Source: Synechococcales cyanobacterium 340R_concoct_173_sub
Lineage (GTDB): Bacteria > Cyanobacteriota > Cyanobacteriia > Leptolyngbyales > Leptolyngbyaceae
Assembly (NCBI GenBank): GCA_025354065.1
Contig: JANXNM010000474.1
Location: forward strand, 1 to 20,882
Length of the DNA: 20,882 nt
Direction: 5' to 3'
Shown: one piece after another, positions 8,250-16,313 of the stretch
How the letters are laid out: each line of letters opens with the position of its first letter
How positions within the stretch are numbered: position 1 is the stretch's first letter
Position numbers and translations under genes: made by a program
The notes under the pieces: model-generated
What the model was told of the DNA's origin: nothing
Database searches by the model: none
Seen by the model: only the letters and a program-made list of their open reading frames with translations

Positions 8250-8281
8250 AAAAAGCACCTCAGGATTCTAAGGCGCTTTTT
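8250..8281. terminator. Bidirectional intrinsic terminator between the FecR gene and ycf37
   Basis: AAAAAGCACCT (8250-8260) pairs with AGGCGCTTTTT (8271-8281) with one mismatch and a 10-base loop, giving a GC stem flanked by A and T runs on both strands. It lies 105 bases after the FecR gene and 22 bases after the ycf37 stop, so it can serve both convergent genes. Confidence 0.85.
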
Positions 8282-8303
8282 TAATCAATTTAATTGGCCC
8301 ACT

Positions 8304-8828
8304 CTAAACTGGAGCAACCCGCTTTTTCAATGACTCCGATCGCAGCTTAGCCGTCTCATTCGTAGGTTCTATAGATAGCGACTGATCATAAGCTTCGATC
8401 GCTTTAGTAGTTAGATTTTTCTTCTCATAAACATGACCTAAATTATTCAACGCAATCACATAATCAGGATAATTTTTAAGCGCATCTTTATAGTGACGAA
8501 CAGCAAGATCGTACTGTTCTTGAGCAAAATAAGTGTAGCCCAATGCATTATGAACCGCAGCCACATCAGCACCGTCTAATTCTCTCTTCTTGATGGCTTT
8601 CTGAAACTGAGGAATCGCTTGAGCAAACAGCTTTTTATCTAAGTAAACACTTCCAAGCTCATAGTGCTCTGCTGCCGTCCCATCACCATCCTTAAGCTTT
8701 TCTGTAAGTCGTGCCAGTGCGCCTTCTAACTTACGAGTTTTGATCACTTCCTTAAGGACGCTGATCCCAGCCGCAATCAAAATCACCACCAAAACAGCGA
8801 TATAAACAATAGGAGAATTTTCTTTCAT
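8304..8828 (-). CDS. ycf37: TPR membrane protein, Ycf37-like photosystem I assembly/stability factor
   Basis: From the ATG at 8828 the product is 174 residues: MKENSPIVYIAVLVVILIAA gives one N-terminal transmembrane helix, then VLKEVIKTRKLEGALARL and about three tetratricopeptide repeats (YELGSVYLDKKLFAQAIPQF; ALGYTYFAQEQYDLAVRHYK; ALNNLGHVYEKKNLTTKAIE). Helix plus TRK motif plus three TPRs at this length matches Ycf37, a cyanobacterial/algal thylakoid protein affecting photosystem I accumulation. This is recognition by pattern, not an alignment. The frame extends 18 codons upstream to a GTG at 8882 with Cys-containing residues unlike the family; I reject that. It ends at the shared terminator. 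It could instead be a generic membrane TPR protein. Confidence 0.75.
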   Translation of the reverse strand: MKENSPIVYIAVLVVILIAAGISVLKEVIKTRKLEGALARLTEKLKDGDGTAAEHYELGSVYLDKKLFAQAIPQFQKAIKKRELDGADVAAVHNALGYTYFAQEQYDLAVRHYKDALKNYPDYVIALNNLGHVYEKKNLTTKAIEAYDQSLSIEPTNETAKLRSESLKKRVAPV

Positions 8829-8970
8829 GGGTCGATCGCAGTTTCTACAGAAATAGTTAAATGCATCGAAATCAAGATGCACATCTTATCCTATCATCGC
8901 AATTCCGTAGCTTCACTGTGCGTTACATTGATTACCAAATCAAATAAGTTGAACGAATAAATACAATGGT

Positions 8971-9777
8971 CTAAGAATCTAAATTCCATCGCTGCCATTG
9001 CTCTCGAAACCATCCTGATTCTTGCCAACGATCGACAACACCGTTGACTTTTGCCCGTAATGATGAATGTTGCACTCCTTTCGGCATCGCGATCGCCATA
9101 GGATAGGAGCCAAACTCCTCGGGCAACAACCTTAAATCAGCATCCTTTCGCATGGCATCCAGCACCATTACCCGATCCCCTGCCAACGCCTGCACTTGAC
9201 CCGATCGAAACTTAGACCAACCGTCTGCATAGTTCTCCACCTCAACTAATGTCAAACCCAAACGCTCTGACATCAACGCATCCATCGCACTAGAGTTTTT
9301 CAAAACCGCCACTGATTGTCCCCGAAGATCGCCCATCGTCCTGACTAAATTATTCTGAGACGGATTATTCTGCACCACAATGGCCGATCGTTCAAAATAG
9401 TAGGGCGCACTAAACTCAACCCAACGCGATCGTGAAGCCGTTGCTGTTATCGATGCGATCGCAATATCAACCTGCCCGTCTGCCACAACTCGTAATCGAT
9501 CGGAATTCGGTACTGGAATCAACTTGACCGCATCACGTTTACCCAATAACTCCAAGGCCAAGGTCTGAGCCATTTCTACTTCAAACCCAGACCAATTGCC
9601 CACCGCATCACGAAAACTCAAGGGAAACCGATCGCCGTGAACAGCCACCAATAAAAAACCCCGATCGCGAATGGTCTCCAAATCGGCGGTAGTCCCTGGC
9701 AATATCGTCACTAATACTGCGCCTAGGCTCACGCCAAACTCCAAACACCAGCCATACATCGCCCGTTTTCGCCCCAT
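8971..9777 (-). CDS. Periplasmic solute-binding protein, family 3 (amino-acid type)
   Basis: From the ATG at 9777 the product is 268 residues; AGGA 8 bases upstream supports this over the open extension to 9882. A signal peptide (GRKRAMYGWCLEFGVSLGAV to PGTTA) precedes DLETIRDRGFLLVAVHGD, PLSFRD, GFEVEMAQTLALELLG, QVDIAIASITATASRSRWVEFS and SAPYYFERSAIVV: the SBP_bac_3 fold of glutamine/glutamate/arginine binding proteins, with the RSRWVEFSAPYY hinge clear. DIAIASIT and the second-lobe SVAVLKNSSAMD are also typical. It binds a polar amino acid or similar ligand for an ABC importer or a sensor, but no permease or ATPase gene is near. It follows rplT by 114 bases and may share its transcript. 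Ligand not assigned. Confidence 0.85.
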   Translation of the reverse strand: MGRKRAMYGWCLEFGVSLGAVLVTILPGTTADLETIRDRGFLLVAVHGDRFPLSFRDAVGNWSGFEVEMAQTLALELLGKRDAVKLIPVPNSDRLRVVADGQVDIAIASITATASRSRWVEFSAPYYFERSAIVVQNNPSQNNLVRTMGDLRGQSVAVLKNSSAMDALMSERLGLTLVEVENYADGWSKFRSGQVQALAGDRVMVLDAMRKDADLRLLPEEFGSYPMAIAMPKGVQHSSLRAKVNGVVDRWQESGWFREQWQRWNLDS

Positions 9778-9890
9778 TAATTCATTCCTGCGCGATCGAA
9801 AAACTAAAAAAGAAGGGACAGTGCCAGAAACTCTAACACTATCCCCATAAAAATTAATCTCAAAATTACACAAAATCTGCAATTCTGGCG

Positions 9891-10241
9891 TTAAGCTGCT
9901 TTCGCCAACTCAACAACTTTCGCAAATGCGGTCGGGTCAATTACGGCTAACTGAGCCAGCATTTTGCGGTTGATTTGGATGTCAGCTTTTTTCATCTTGC
10001 CGATCAATTGGCTGTAGCTGATCCCATTAATCCGGGCTGCTGCATTAATCCGAGCAATCCACAGACGACGGAAATCACGTTTCTTTTTACGACGATCGCG
10101 ATACGCATTCCGCAGCGCTTTCATCACCTGTTGGTTAGCGACCCGAAAGAGGCGTGAATGTGATCCACGGAAGCCTTTCGCCAGCTTCAAAATTTTATTA
10201 CGACGTTTGCGGGCTACATTACCGCGCTTAACACGAGCCAT
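9891..10241 (-). CDS. rplT: 50S ribosomal protein L20
   Basis: 116 residues, normal length. [20 protein letters not shown] and the [26 protein letters not shown] block are diagnostic of L20, which binds 23S rRNA early in 50S assembly. AGAGGA 6 bases before the ATG. It lies 140 bases after rpmI on the same strand. In other bacteria L20 represses its own operon through a leader or spacer RNA fold; the 140-base spacer would be the place to look, but I could not confirm a fold. infC, which often precedes this pair, is not here. Confidence 0.98.
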   Translation of the reverse strand: MARVKRGNVARKRRNKILKLAKGFRGSHSRLFRVANQQVMKALRNAYRDRRKKKRDFRRLWIARINAAARINGISYSQLIGKMKKADIQINRKMLAQLAVIDPTAFAKVVELAKAA

Positions 10242-10381
10242 GAGTTTCCTCTACATTTGGGGATAGGTCATTGGTAAATAAGCAACGTTCAAACAGATAG
10301 AACCGAAATTCTAGATGTCAAACTTGCCACGATCGGGAACCAGGCAGTAGAAAAGCCCTAGCCCAAATCGATTGGATCACC

Positions 10382-10579
10382 TTATAAATAAGGCAACATC
10401 GTACGAACGTTAGCAGCATCGCCTTCAAACACAACGTTATAACCAGCAAGACGGCGCTTACGGCTAGGGCTTTTGTGTTCCAAAAGGTGGGCACGGAACG
10501 TACTTCGACGGAGAATCTTGCCAGTTCCAGTCACTTTAAAGCGCTTGGCAGCAGATTTGCGAGTCTTTAACTTCGGCAT
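10382..10579 (-). CDS. rpmI: 50S ribosomal protein L35
   Basis: From the ATG at 10579 the product is 65 residues: [20 protein letters not shown] is the classic L35 start and [12 protein letters not shown] the core. An upstream in-frame start at 10597 would add six residues (MNLDIV) not seen in the family. A GGA lies about 9 bases upstream. It precedes rplT in the conserved rpmI-rplT order and has only about 50 bases to the end of the DnaJ-type gene before it. Confidence 0.97.
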   Translation of the reverse strand: MPKLKTRKSAAKRFKVTGTGKILRRSTFRAHLLEHKSPSRKRRLAGYNVVFEGDAANVRTMLPYL

Positions 10580-10649
10580 GACAATATCCAAATTCACACA
10601 GTCTTAAATTCTATCCCACAAGAAGCATATTTTAAGAAAATTACTCAAA

Positions 10650-11843
10650 TTAGCCCTGATAGACTTTGCCATTGGGCATCGTTGCCCCTTGAAGCTTCGC
10701 CCCAACCATCTTCACCATCACCCGATCGTTAAACCCCACCTTGGCACCTTCCAAATTCGCTCCACGCAAATCTGCCCCGCTCAAATCAGCTCCAATCAGA
10801 TTGGCATCTTTCAAGTTGGCATAGCGCAAGTTGGCTTCGAGCAGATTGGCCCTAAATAGATTAGCCTGACTCAGATTCGCGCCTTCTAGGGTAACTCGAT
10901 GCATAAAGGCATCACTTAAATCACTACCCCGCAGATTGGCACAGGTTAAGTCTCGGTTCGACAGATCTTTCTCTTTCAGATCGCGGCCACTCAAATCAAG
11001 GCCCGATCGGCTAATGGGCGGTGGCTCAGGAAGCGGTGGTGGAGACGCTTTAGGAGGAGTTTTAGAACCTTCTGGTGTGGTACGAGGCCATTGGCTAGAA
11101 GATGACGATTGACTAGATGTGGAATGGCTGGACGACTTTGACTGAGCGCTTTGAGGCGACGGTGAGGACTGCTGTGTTGGTTGAGGCGTGGGTTGGGGGG
11201 ACTCGGTGGAGTTGGGCGATCGGTGATACTCCGGGCGATAGCGGGACTGTGCGTAATAATCTTGATTTGACGATGAATTTGCTGAATTAGTTGACGACTG
11301 CTGTTTAGAATCCGCTGCTGAATTGGATGAATTAGACTGATTTTTGACTTGACCGTTCTGAGCAGTGCTTTGGGACTTAGCTTGAGCACTGGTTTGGCCC
11401 TGATTACTGTCCTGACTACTAGACTGATTGGCTTGACCTGACTGCGATCGGTGACTTGATGCACCACTTGATGCACCATGGTATGCCCCGTAATAGGACG
11501 ACTGATGATAGGCAGATGCCTGCTTTGACGCTGACGACGATCGGGTGTCAGCGCGTTGCTTGGCCGCATAGTAGCTATCTTGATAGGAGCTGGCCGAACC
11601 TTGAGCGCTTGACGAGGTTGAAGGCTGGGCTTTCCGGGATTTGATTTGCTCTCTTAGGTAGTCACGAGCATGATTAATTTCCTTGATTTTTTCTTCGGCA
11701 ATTTGAAGAAGCCGATCATTCTCCTTAGGAAGCCGATCGGGATGCCACACAATCGCAAGATCTTTATAGGCACGGTTCAGGTCTTCCAGTGACGCGCCTA
11801 CATTCAATCCAAACAGTTGATAACAGCGATCCAGCTCACTCAT
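10650..11843 (-). CDS. J-domain protein with Ser/Gln-rich linker and pentapeptide repeats
   Basis: 397 residues from the ATG at 11843; GAGGAAG upstream favours it over in-frame starts at 11864 or 11876. Residues about 3-65 are a J-domain (CYQLFGLNVGASLEDLNRAY, HPD at 34-36, EINHARDYL). The HPD loop means it can stimulate an Hsp70 ATPase. About residues 75-275 are low complexity, rich in Ser, Gln, Asn, Ala and Tyr, turning to Pro/Ser (PTPQPTQQSSPSPQS). The C-terminus (about 280-380) has some fourteen pentapeptide repeats of A(N/D)LxxA type (ANLSQANLFRANLLEANLRY), which form a right-handed beta-helix. The prion-like linker between the two folds is striking. I infer a chaperone adaptor that brings Hsp70 to a partner held by the beta-helix. 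No gene name is known to me. Confidence 0.85.
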   Translation of the reverse strand: MSELDRCYQLFGLNVGASLEDLNRAYKDLAIVWHPDRLPKENDRLLQIAEEKIKEINHARDYLREQIKSRKAQPSTSSSAQGSASSYQDSYYAAKQRADTRSSSASKQASAYHQSSYYGAYHGASSGASSHRSQSGQANQSSSQDSNQGQTSAQAKSQSTAQNGQVKNQSNSSNSAADSKQQSSTNSANSSSNQDYYAQSRYRPEYHRSPNSTESPQPTPQPTQQSSPSPQSAQSKSSSHSTSSQSSSSSQWPRTTPEGSKTPPKASPPPLPEPPPISRSGLDLSGRDLKEKDLSNRDLTCANLRGSDLSDAFMHRVTLEGANLSQANLFRANLLEANLRYANLKDANLIGADLSGADLRGANLEGAKVGFNDRVMVKMVGAKLQGATMPNGKVYQG

Positions 11844-12002
11844 AGACTTCACTTCCTCACCCATACGGCTATACATGCCCGATCGTGGTTCGATAAGGTT
11901 TAACTCAGTGTAAACGTTAGATTTAATAAAAAGCAGAGCTATGCAGATTAACTTTAGAACTTAGTGCCATGAGTTAGCGCGAAAAGCGGGATGAGAGAGG
12001 AT

Positions 12003-12191
12003 CTAGTGTGCCGAATCGAGCCAGTCATAAATCCGATCGAGCTGCTCCAACGACACCAACCCGTACTGCCACAAAATCATGGGCAAAGGTTCAAAATCTC
12101 CGCTACGTTTAAGCGCAAAATCAATAGCAGATGAAGACATCGCCAAGTCATCTTGTAAAAACTGAATTAAGTCTGGATAGATAGGAAGCAT
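12003..12191 (-). CDS. DUF2949 family protein
   Basis: 62 residues, cyanobacterial family of unknown function. Diagnostic parts are LIQFLQDDLAMSSSAIDFAL and the C-terminal LPMILWQYGLVSLEQLDRIY followed by DWLD. Likely a small helical cytoplasmic protein. No strong ribosome binding site. It stands alone between the DUF192 gene and the J-domain gene, all minus strand. Confidence 0.8.
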   Translation of the reverse strand: MLPIYPDLIQFLQDDLAMSSSAIDFALKRSGDFEPLPMILWQYGLVSLEQLDRIYDWLDSAH

Positions 12192-12264
12192 CGAACTACA
12201 CCCGTAACCATTTGAAGAATAAACAGAAAATCTAGGAAAACTTACAACACTCTAGGGAAAACGC

Positions 12265-12292
12265 TTGACAACTATTTTTAATAAAATAATTT
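12265..12292 (+). promoter_or_regulatory. Consensus-like plus-strand promoter in a minus-strand cluster
   Basis: TTGACA (12265-12270) then 16 bases and TAATTT (12287-12292), followed by A/T-rich DNA. The -35 is perfect and the -10 partial. Nothing annotated lies downstream on the plus strand except a 22-codon frame (12319-12387), so it would drive a small RNA, a small protein or antisense transcription into the DUF192 gene. Confidence 0.4.
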
Positions 12293-12318
12293 TAAACGCA
12301 ACGATCGGATGTGAAGAA

Positions 12319-12387
12319 ATGTTACTGGCATTATCCAATTGGATGAAAGTGGTGAAATCACCCCGTAGAACAATCTATGAAACTTGA
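12319..12387 (+). CDS. Possible 22-residue small protein
   Basis: ATG to TGA on the plus strand, starting MLLALSNWMKVVK and basic towards the end (PRRTIYET). It begins 27 bases after the candidate promoter's -10, with GAAGAA just upstream as a poor ribosome binding site. A GGTGAAATCACC hairpin falls inside it. Too short for statistics to help; it may be only a small RNA or chance. Confidence 0.2.
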   Translation: MLLALSNWMKVVKSPRRTIYET

Positions 12388-12407
12388 GAAATACTAGCAC
12401 AAACGTT

Positions 12408-13013
12408 CTATTTTAGTACAGAAGTATTATTAAGAACGATCGTCGCCTCCTCACCCGCTTTAATTCCAAGCTCAAGCGCCCGTCCCGATCGCAGCTCTAG
12501 CACATTATCAACATCCCCCGGAGGCCCGTAGAGTGGGCATTCTGGCGTGGTACAGGGCGGAACTGAGGATGCTATTGCCTTCACTTTCCCCTGATATAAA
12601 AACACCATATCGAGCGCAACAGGCACATTTTTCATCCAAAACGTTACGGGACGCGCCGGAGTCATGGGAAACAGCATTCCTCGATCGTCAGGCAAGGCAG
12701 GGCGATACATCAGACCCATAGCTTGCTCTTGGGGCGATCGGGCAACTTCTAGATTGAGAAGCGAACCGCCGATCGTAATTTTGGCGGTGATCGGAAGGGT
12801 TGTTCCGGTAGATGGACTAGGGGTAACTAGGGCCGTAGGGCTGATGGTAGGGCTGGCTGATGGGGCTTCGGGCGGGGCACAACCCACCAACAGAAGTTGG
12901 AATGTGAACGCCAGAATATAGCCACCTATAGTGCGACTCGATCGGCTCAGTAGTAGCAACCGATCCCTTAAAAGGCGATCGGATAAATCTTGGGTAAAAC
13001 GTCTAGCAGACAT
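12408..13013 (-). CDS. DUF192 lipoprotein
   Basis: From the ATG at 13013 the product is 201 residues with a lipobox LLLVGC (Cys 45), so it is predicted lipid-anchored in the periplasm. A TTG at 12959 with AAGGG upstream would give a more usual 27-residue lipoprotein signal and is a real alternative; the frame is open to a TTG at 13097. After a Ser/Thr/Pro spacer comes the DUF192 domain: EVARSPQEQAMGLMYRPALP, GMLFPMTPARPVTFWMKNV, LDMVFLYQGKVKAI, then VDNVLELRSGRALELGI with an Ala in the usual tail. The WMKN and LDMVF motifs are diagnostic. The function of DUF192 is not established. Two extra Cys (PPCTTPECP) may form a disulfide. It follows the response regulator by about 110 bases. Confidence 0.85.
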   Translation of the reverse strand: MSARRFTQDLSDRLLRDRLLLLSRSSRTIGGYILAFTFQLLLVGCAPPEAPSASPTISPTALVTPSPSTGTTLPITAKITIGGSLLNLEVARSPQEQAMGLMYRPALPDDRGMLFPMTPARPVTFWMKNVPVALDMVFLYQGKVKAIASSVPPCTTPECPLYGPPGDVDNVLELRSGRALELGIKAGEEATIVLNNTSVLK

Positions 13014-13125
13014 AGCTGTAATATTGCGATGATATTGAGAATGCCTAGATACTAACCGCTGAACCCAAAACCGACAGAAATGTTCCAACGATCTCAACTA
13101 CATCAATCTCAACCATAGTTCTCCA

Positions 13126-13842
13126 TTACATCTCTCGCAATACATACCCAACCCCACGCACAGTTTGAATCAATCGTTTTTCGCCCTCTTCTTCAATCTT
13201 CAAGCGCAGATAACGAATATATACCTCAATCACATTAGATTCACCGCCGAAGTCGTAGCCCCAAACATTTTCTAAAATTTGTTCACGTTTAAGAACTTCT
13301 CGGGCATTTTCCATCAAATATTTCAGCAAATCGAATTCTTTTGTGGTCAAGTCGATCGTGCGACCGTTACGAGAGGCTTGACGAAGACCCAGATCAAGCT
13401 TGAGGTTTCCATAGCGCAGAACTTTCTGGGGCAGAACTTCGATGCGTAAATAATGCTGCACTAACCGCATGAAAGTGTCGCCTTGATAAGGTTTTAAATA
13501 ATAATCATCAGCCCCAGCTTCTAAACACGTCACCCGATCGTCCACACCATCTTTCATCACTAACAGTAAAATAGGAAACTGCATCCCGTTTCGCCGTAGT
13601 TTCGCACAAAATGAAAGTCCTGAATCTTCACTTAAGGACCGATCTACGACGACTAACGATGGGCTACGCGCTTCAATCTGGGCCAACGCTGCCATAACAT
13701 CCGGCGTGACAATACAAGGATAGCCAGCATCCTGTAAGTCTTGCCTCAGTTGAGTTGCGAGTTCCTCGTCCGGTTCCACCACAAGAACGTAGGGCGACAG
13801 GGATGGGGATGCGAGGCTGGAATTTTCGTTTAGCGTTTGCAT
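13126..13842 (-). CDS. nblR: OmpR/PhoB-type response regulator, NblR-like, with atypical receiver
   Basis: 238 residues: receiver domain about 17-125 and winged-helix DNA-binding domain about 140-238 (TTKEFDLLKYLMENAREVLK, ILENVWGYDF, VIEVYIRYLRLKIE, TVRGVGYVLREM). The phosphoacceptor Asp (D67 in VVVDRSL) and Lys (K117 in LKPY) are present, but the acidic pair is E23/D25 and the switch Thr/Ser is Val 95 (LLLVMKDG). The DRSLSEDSGLSFC region and this altered receiver resemble NblR, the cyanobacterial regulator of phycobilisome degradation under nutrient stress, reported to act without phosphorylation. The NblR call is from remembered sequence character, so the symbol is tentative; RpaB-like paralogues are possible. 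GGAG 7 bases before the ATG fixes the start. It lies 76 bases after nadK. Confidence 0.68.
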   Translation of the reverse strand: MQTLNENSSLASPSLSPYVLVVEPDEELATQLRQDLQDAGYPCIVTPDVMAALAQIEARSPSLVVVDRSLSEDSGLSFCAKLRRNGMQFPILLLVMKDGVDDRVTCLEAGADDYYLKPYQGDTFMRLVQHYLRIEVLPQKVLRYGNLKLDLGLRQASRNGRTIDLTTKEFDLLKYLMENAREVLKREQILENVWGYDFGGESNVIEVYIRYLRLKIEEEGEKRLIQTVRGVGYVLREM

Positions 13843-13918
13843 AGCGTTCTCCAGATTTAACTGTCATTTACGATCGCACCTTTAATCCTAATAATTAAAA
13901 GCTGGCTAAAACTTTTCT

Positions 13919-14824
13919 TTACGGCGTTGGTTTCGCGATATGAGGGCGACCCCATCCTAGCTTTTCTCGGAGCAGATGGAAGAATTCTGGGTTCTGAAGC
14001 CGAACAAATCGAGCAGGATAAGGGGATTTCTGTATAGTGACACAATCATCGGGCAGGATAAAGCAACCTGCATTGCCATCTGCCACCATGACCAGACGAT
14101 TTTGCATGGCCGGATAAATAGTGATGGGTTCAGTATTGCTAAAAACCAAGGCTCGCGAGGCTAAGGAATGGGGACAAATCGGCACCAAGCACATTACTGG
14201 AATCCCCGGCGTAATCACTGGGCCACCTGCCGAGAGAGAATAGGCGGTCGATCCCGTCGGAGTCGCAACAATCAAGCCATCGGCAGCAATGTCTACCCGG
14301 CTATGATTACCGACCTTCACTTCAAAATGACACATACTCGTCAGGGGTTCACGGTGAATCACCATCTCGTTTAGACACAGTGCTTCCCACAGCAAAACGC
14401 CCGATCGGATTACTTGCACCGTCAACATCGTGCGTTCTTCGACTTGATAATCTCCGGCCAAGACAGGTTGAATAGTGGTTTTTAAATCGTCGGTCATGAC
14501 TTCAGTCAAAAAGCCAAGATGCCCTGTATTGACCGTCAGCAAGGGAATTCCACAGGGCGCAACCTGACGCGCCGCCGACAGGACAGTCCCATCGCCTCCC
14601 AGGACAATGGCAAATTCCATATCGGCATCAAATCCCGGTGGCACGAGACTCTCGATCGGGGTGTGGCAGACGGGTTTGGACTCCGATGAGTAGCCTAAAA
14701 TGCCGCCTATTCCTGTGGCCAAAACGACATCCCACCCCGACTGTGCAAACACCTCCTGAAGTAAGTTGGCAGCATTGCAAGCTCTGGGCTTTTGGTCATT
14801 GTAGATAATGCCTGCTTTTGGCAC
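13919..14824 (-). CDS. nadK: NAD kinase
   Basis: Phosphorylates NAD to NADP using ATP. The chosen GTG at 14824 has GGGAG about 10 bases upstream and gives 301 residues beginning [13 protein letters not shown], the usual cyanobacterial start; the frame continues to a TTG at 14851. The catalytic [11 protein letters not shown] (GGDG at 76-79), [39 protein letters not shown] with the GGP that follows, and [10 protein letters not shown] are all intact. Family length about 300. It is the gene before the NblR-like regulator on the same strand and is separated from the histidine kinase by an intrinsic terminator. Cyanobacteria often carry two NAD kinases; which one this is cannot be told here. Confidence 0.95.
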   Translation of the reverse strand: MPKAGIIYNDQKPRACNAANLLQEVFAQSGWDVVLATGIGGILGYSSESKPVCHTPIESLVPPGFDADMEFAIVLGGDGTVLSAARQVAPCGIPLLTVNTGHLGFLTEVMTDDLKTTIQPVLAGDYQVEERTMLTVQVIRSGVLLWEALCLNEMVIHREPLTSMCHFEVKVGNHSRVDIAADGLIVATPTGSTAYSLSAGGPVITPGIPVMCLVPICPHSLASRALVFSNTEPITIYPAMQNRLVMVADGNAGCFILPDDCVTIQKSPYPARFVRLQNPEFFHLLREKLGWGRPHIAKPTP

Positions 14825-14866
14825 GATCGTTTGTCTCCCTAAACGCCTCAAACGACGCTAAATATC

Positions 14867-14900
14867 AATAAAAAACGAAACCAACGATGATCCCGTTAGG
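14867..14900 (-). terminator. Intrinsic terminator after the histidine kinase
   Basis: On the minus strand CCTAACG pairs with CGTTGG with one bulged T, then GTTTC-like bases and TTTCGTTTTTTATT. It sits 16 bases past the histidine kinase stop and separates the arsC-kinase unit from nadK. Confidence 0.7.
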
Positions 14901-14915
14901 TCGTAGCCTTTAACA

Positions 14916-16310
14916 CTAACACTCAGACTCGATTCCATTCAGATTAAGCTCAATCACAAATTCTGCGCCCTGACCCACTTGAGAATCACAATACAAGCTG
15001 CCACGATGTTTCTCAACAATAATCTGACGAGCGATCGCTAACCCCAGTCCTGTTCCTTTACCGACTTCTTTGGTCGTAAACGATTGATCAAAAATACGTG
15101 CCTTCACCTCTGCGGTCATCCCAGGTCCATTATCTGCAATGGAAATCAAAACCCGTTGCCCGTTTTCAGAGAGTTTTGTACAAATTTTGATTCGATGAGG
15201 ATTGGCGTTAAGGGTTTCAAAGCTACATTCTTGCTGTGACTCTTCTAAGGCATCGATCGCATTTGCTAATAAATTTAGGAAAACTTGATTCAGTTGGCCC
15301 GCATAACACTTAATAGTAGGTAAGTCTGAATATGCTTTTACTATTTCAATTTTGGGTCGTTTCTCATTTGCCTTTAGACGATGTTTAAGGATCAAGAGTG
15401 TGCTATCAAGACCTTGGTGAATATTGAAGGGAACCGCGCGATCGGTGTCTGTTCGCGAGAAGATTCGTAAACTGGTACTAATGTGCTTGAGTCGATTCAC
15501 ACCTTCCTGCATAGAACTGATCAACTTCGGTAAGTCTTCCCGCAAATACTCCAGATCGATTTCTTCTGTCTGAGCAAAAATGTCTGGGTCAGTTGTGGGA
15601 TATTTTTTCTGATACAGATCGATCAAGCCAAACAAGTTTTGTATATAATTTTCTGCATAGTGTAAATTACCCGCCAGAAACCCTAAGGGATTATTAATTT
15701 CATGAGCAACCCCTGCCGTAAGATTGCCCAAAGCTGACATCTTTTCAGATTGAATCAGTTGCAGTTGGATTTGCTGGAGTTCCTGAAAGGCTTGTTCTAC
15801 TCGCTCTTTTTCCTGAAACAGCTCACAGGTTCGTTCTTGCACACGCACGTCCAGGGCTTGATTGGTCTGCTCTAGCGATCGTTTTGCTTTGTGTAATTCA
15901 AGTTCTGACTGTTTACGAAGGGTAATATCGGTAGCGAGCAGAGAGTACTGGCTGACGATTCGCTCTGAATTGTAAATGGGCTGTCCATCCATTAGTAGCC
16001 ATGATTGAGTTAGATTTCCTTGCTGGTGATAGGCAAACTCAAATTTAAAGCTTTCCCCTTTAATCAGTTGCTCCCGAATATAGGTCTGCTGTGGCAGGTA
16101 TTGACCATTCTGAGAGAGAACTTTAAAAAATTTTTTCCCAATCAACATCTCGCAGGATTGGTTGTTGTCCATGCAAAATACTTGATTCGCCCATAGCAGT
16201 CGTCCCGATCGATCAATCAGTGCCATGTGTAAATCTTTGCGATCGGCAAGCGATTTCCCTATGATCATAGGAAAGTCAGCACAGGAATCGAAACTAGAGG
16301 TTGGTATCAT
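14916..16310 (-). CDS. PAS-domain sensor histidine kinase
   Basis: 464 residues, soluble (no membrane helix). A PAS domain spans about 25-135 (MALIDRSGRLLWANQVF, ending YSLLATDITLRK), a long coiled coil about 135-185, then the DHp helix with GNLTAGVAHEINNPLGF (His 203) and a HATPase domain: NQVFLNLLANAIDA (N box), ADNGPGM (G1), FTTKEVGKGTGLGLAI (G2). All catalytic motifs are intact. It starts 3 bases after the arsC stop, so the two are almost certainly cotranscribed and may be translationally coupled. No cognate regulator is adjacent; the NblR-like regulator 1 kb away, beyond a terminator and nadK, has an atypical receiver. What it senses is unknown; the ArsC partner suggests oxyanion, phosphate or redox status, which is inference. 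Confidence 0.9.
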   Translation of the reverse strand: MIPTSSFDSCADFPMIIGKSLADRKDLHMALIDRSGRLLWANQVFCMDNNQSCEMLIGKKFFKVLSQNGQYLPQQTYIREQLIKGESFKFEFAYHQQGNLTQSWLLMDGQPIYNSERIVSQYSLLATDITLRKQSELELHKAKRSLEQTNQALDVRVQERTCELFQEKERVEQAFQELQQIQLQLIQSEKMSALGNLTAGVAHEINNPLGFLAGNLHYAENYIQNLFGLIDLYQKKYPTTDPDIFAQTEEIDLEYLREDLPKLISSMQEGVNRLKHISTSLRIFSRTDTDRAVPFNIHQGLDSTLLILKHRLKANEKRPKIEIVKAYSDLPTIKCYAGQLNQVFLNLLANAIDALEESQQECSFETLNANPHRIKICTKLSENGQRVLISIADNGPGMTAEVKARIFDQSFTTKEVGKGTGLGLAIARQIIVEKHRGSLYCDSQVGQGAEFVIELNLNGIESEC

Positions 16311-16313
16311 AAG

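Noticed and set aside
10242..10381. Possible L20-binding leader or riboswitch between rpmI and rplT
   Set aside because: Known in other bacteria, but I could not find a convincing fold by eye here.
10991..11569. 192-codon minus-strand frame inside the J-domain gene
   Set aside because: Alternative frame of the low-complexity linker on the same strand; the J-domain/pentapeptide frame explains the region.
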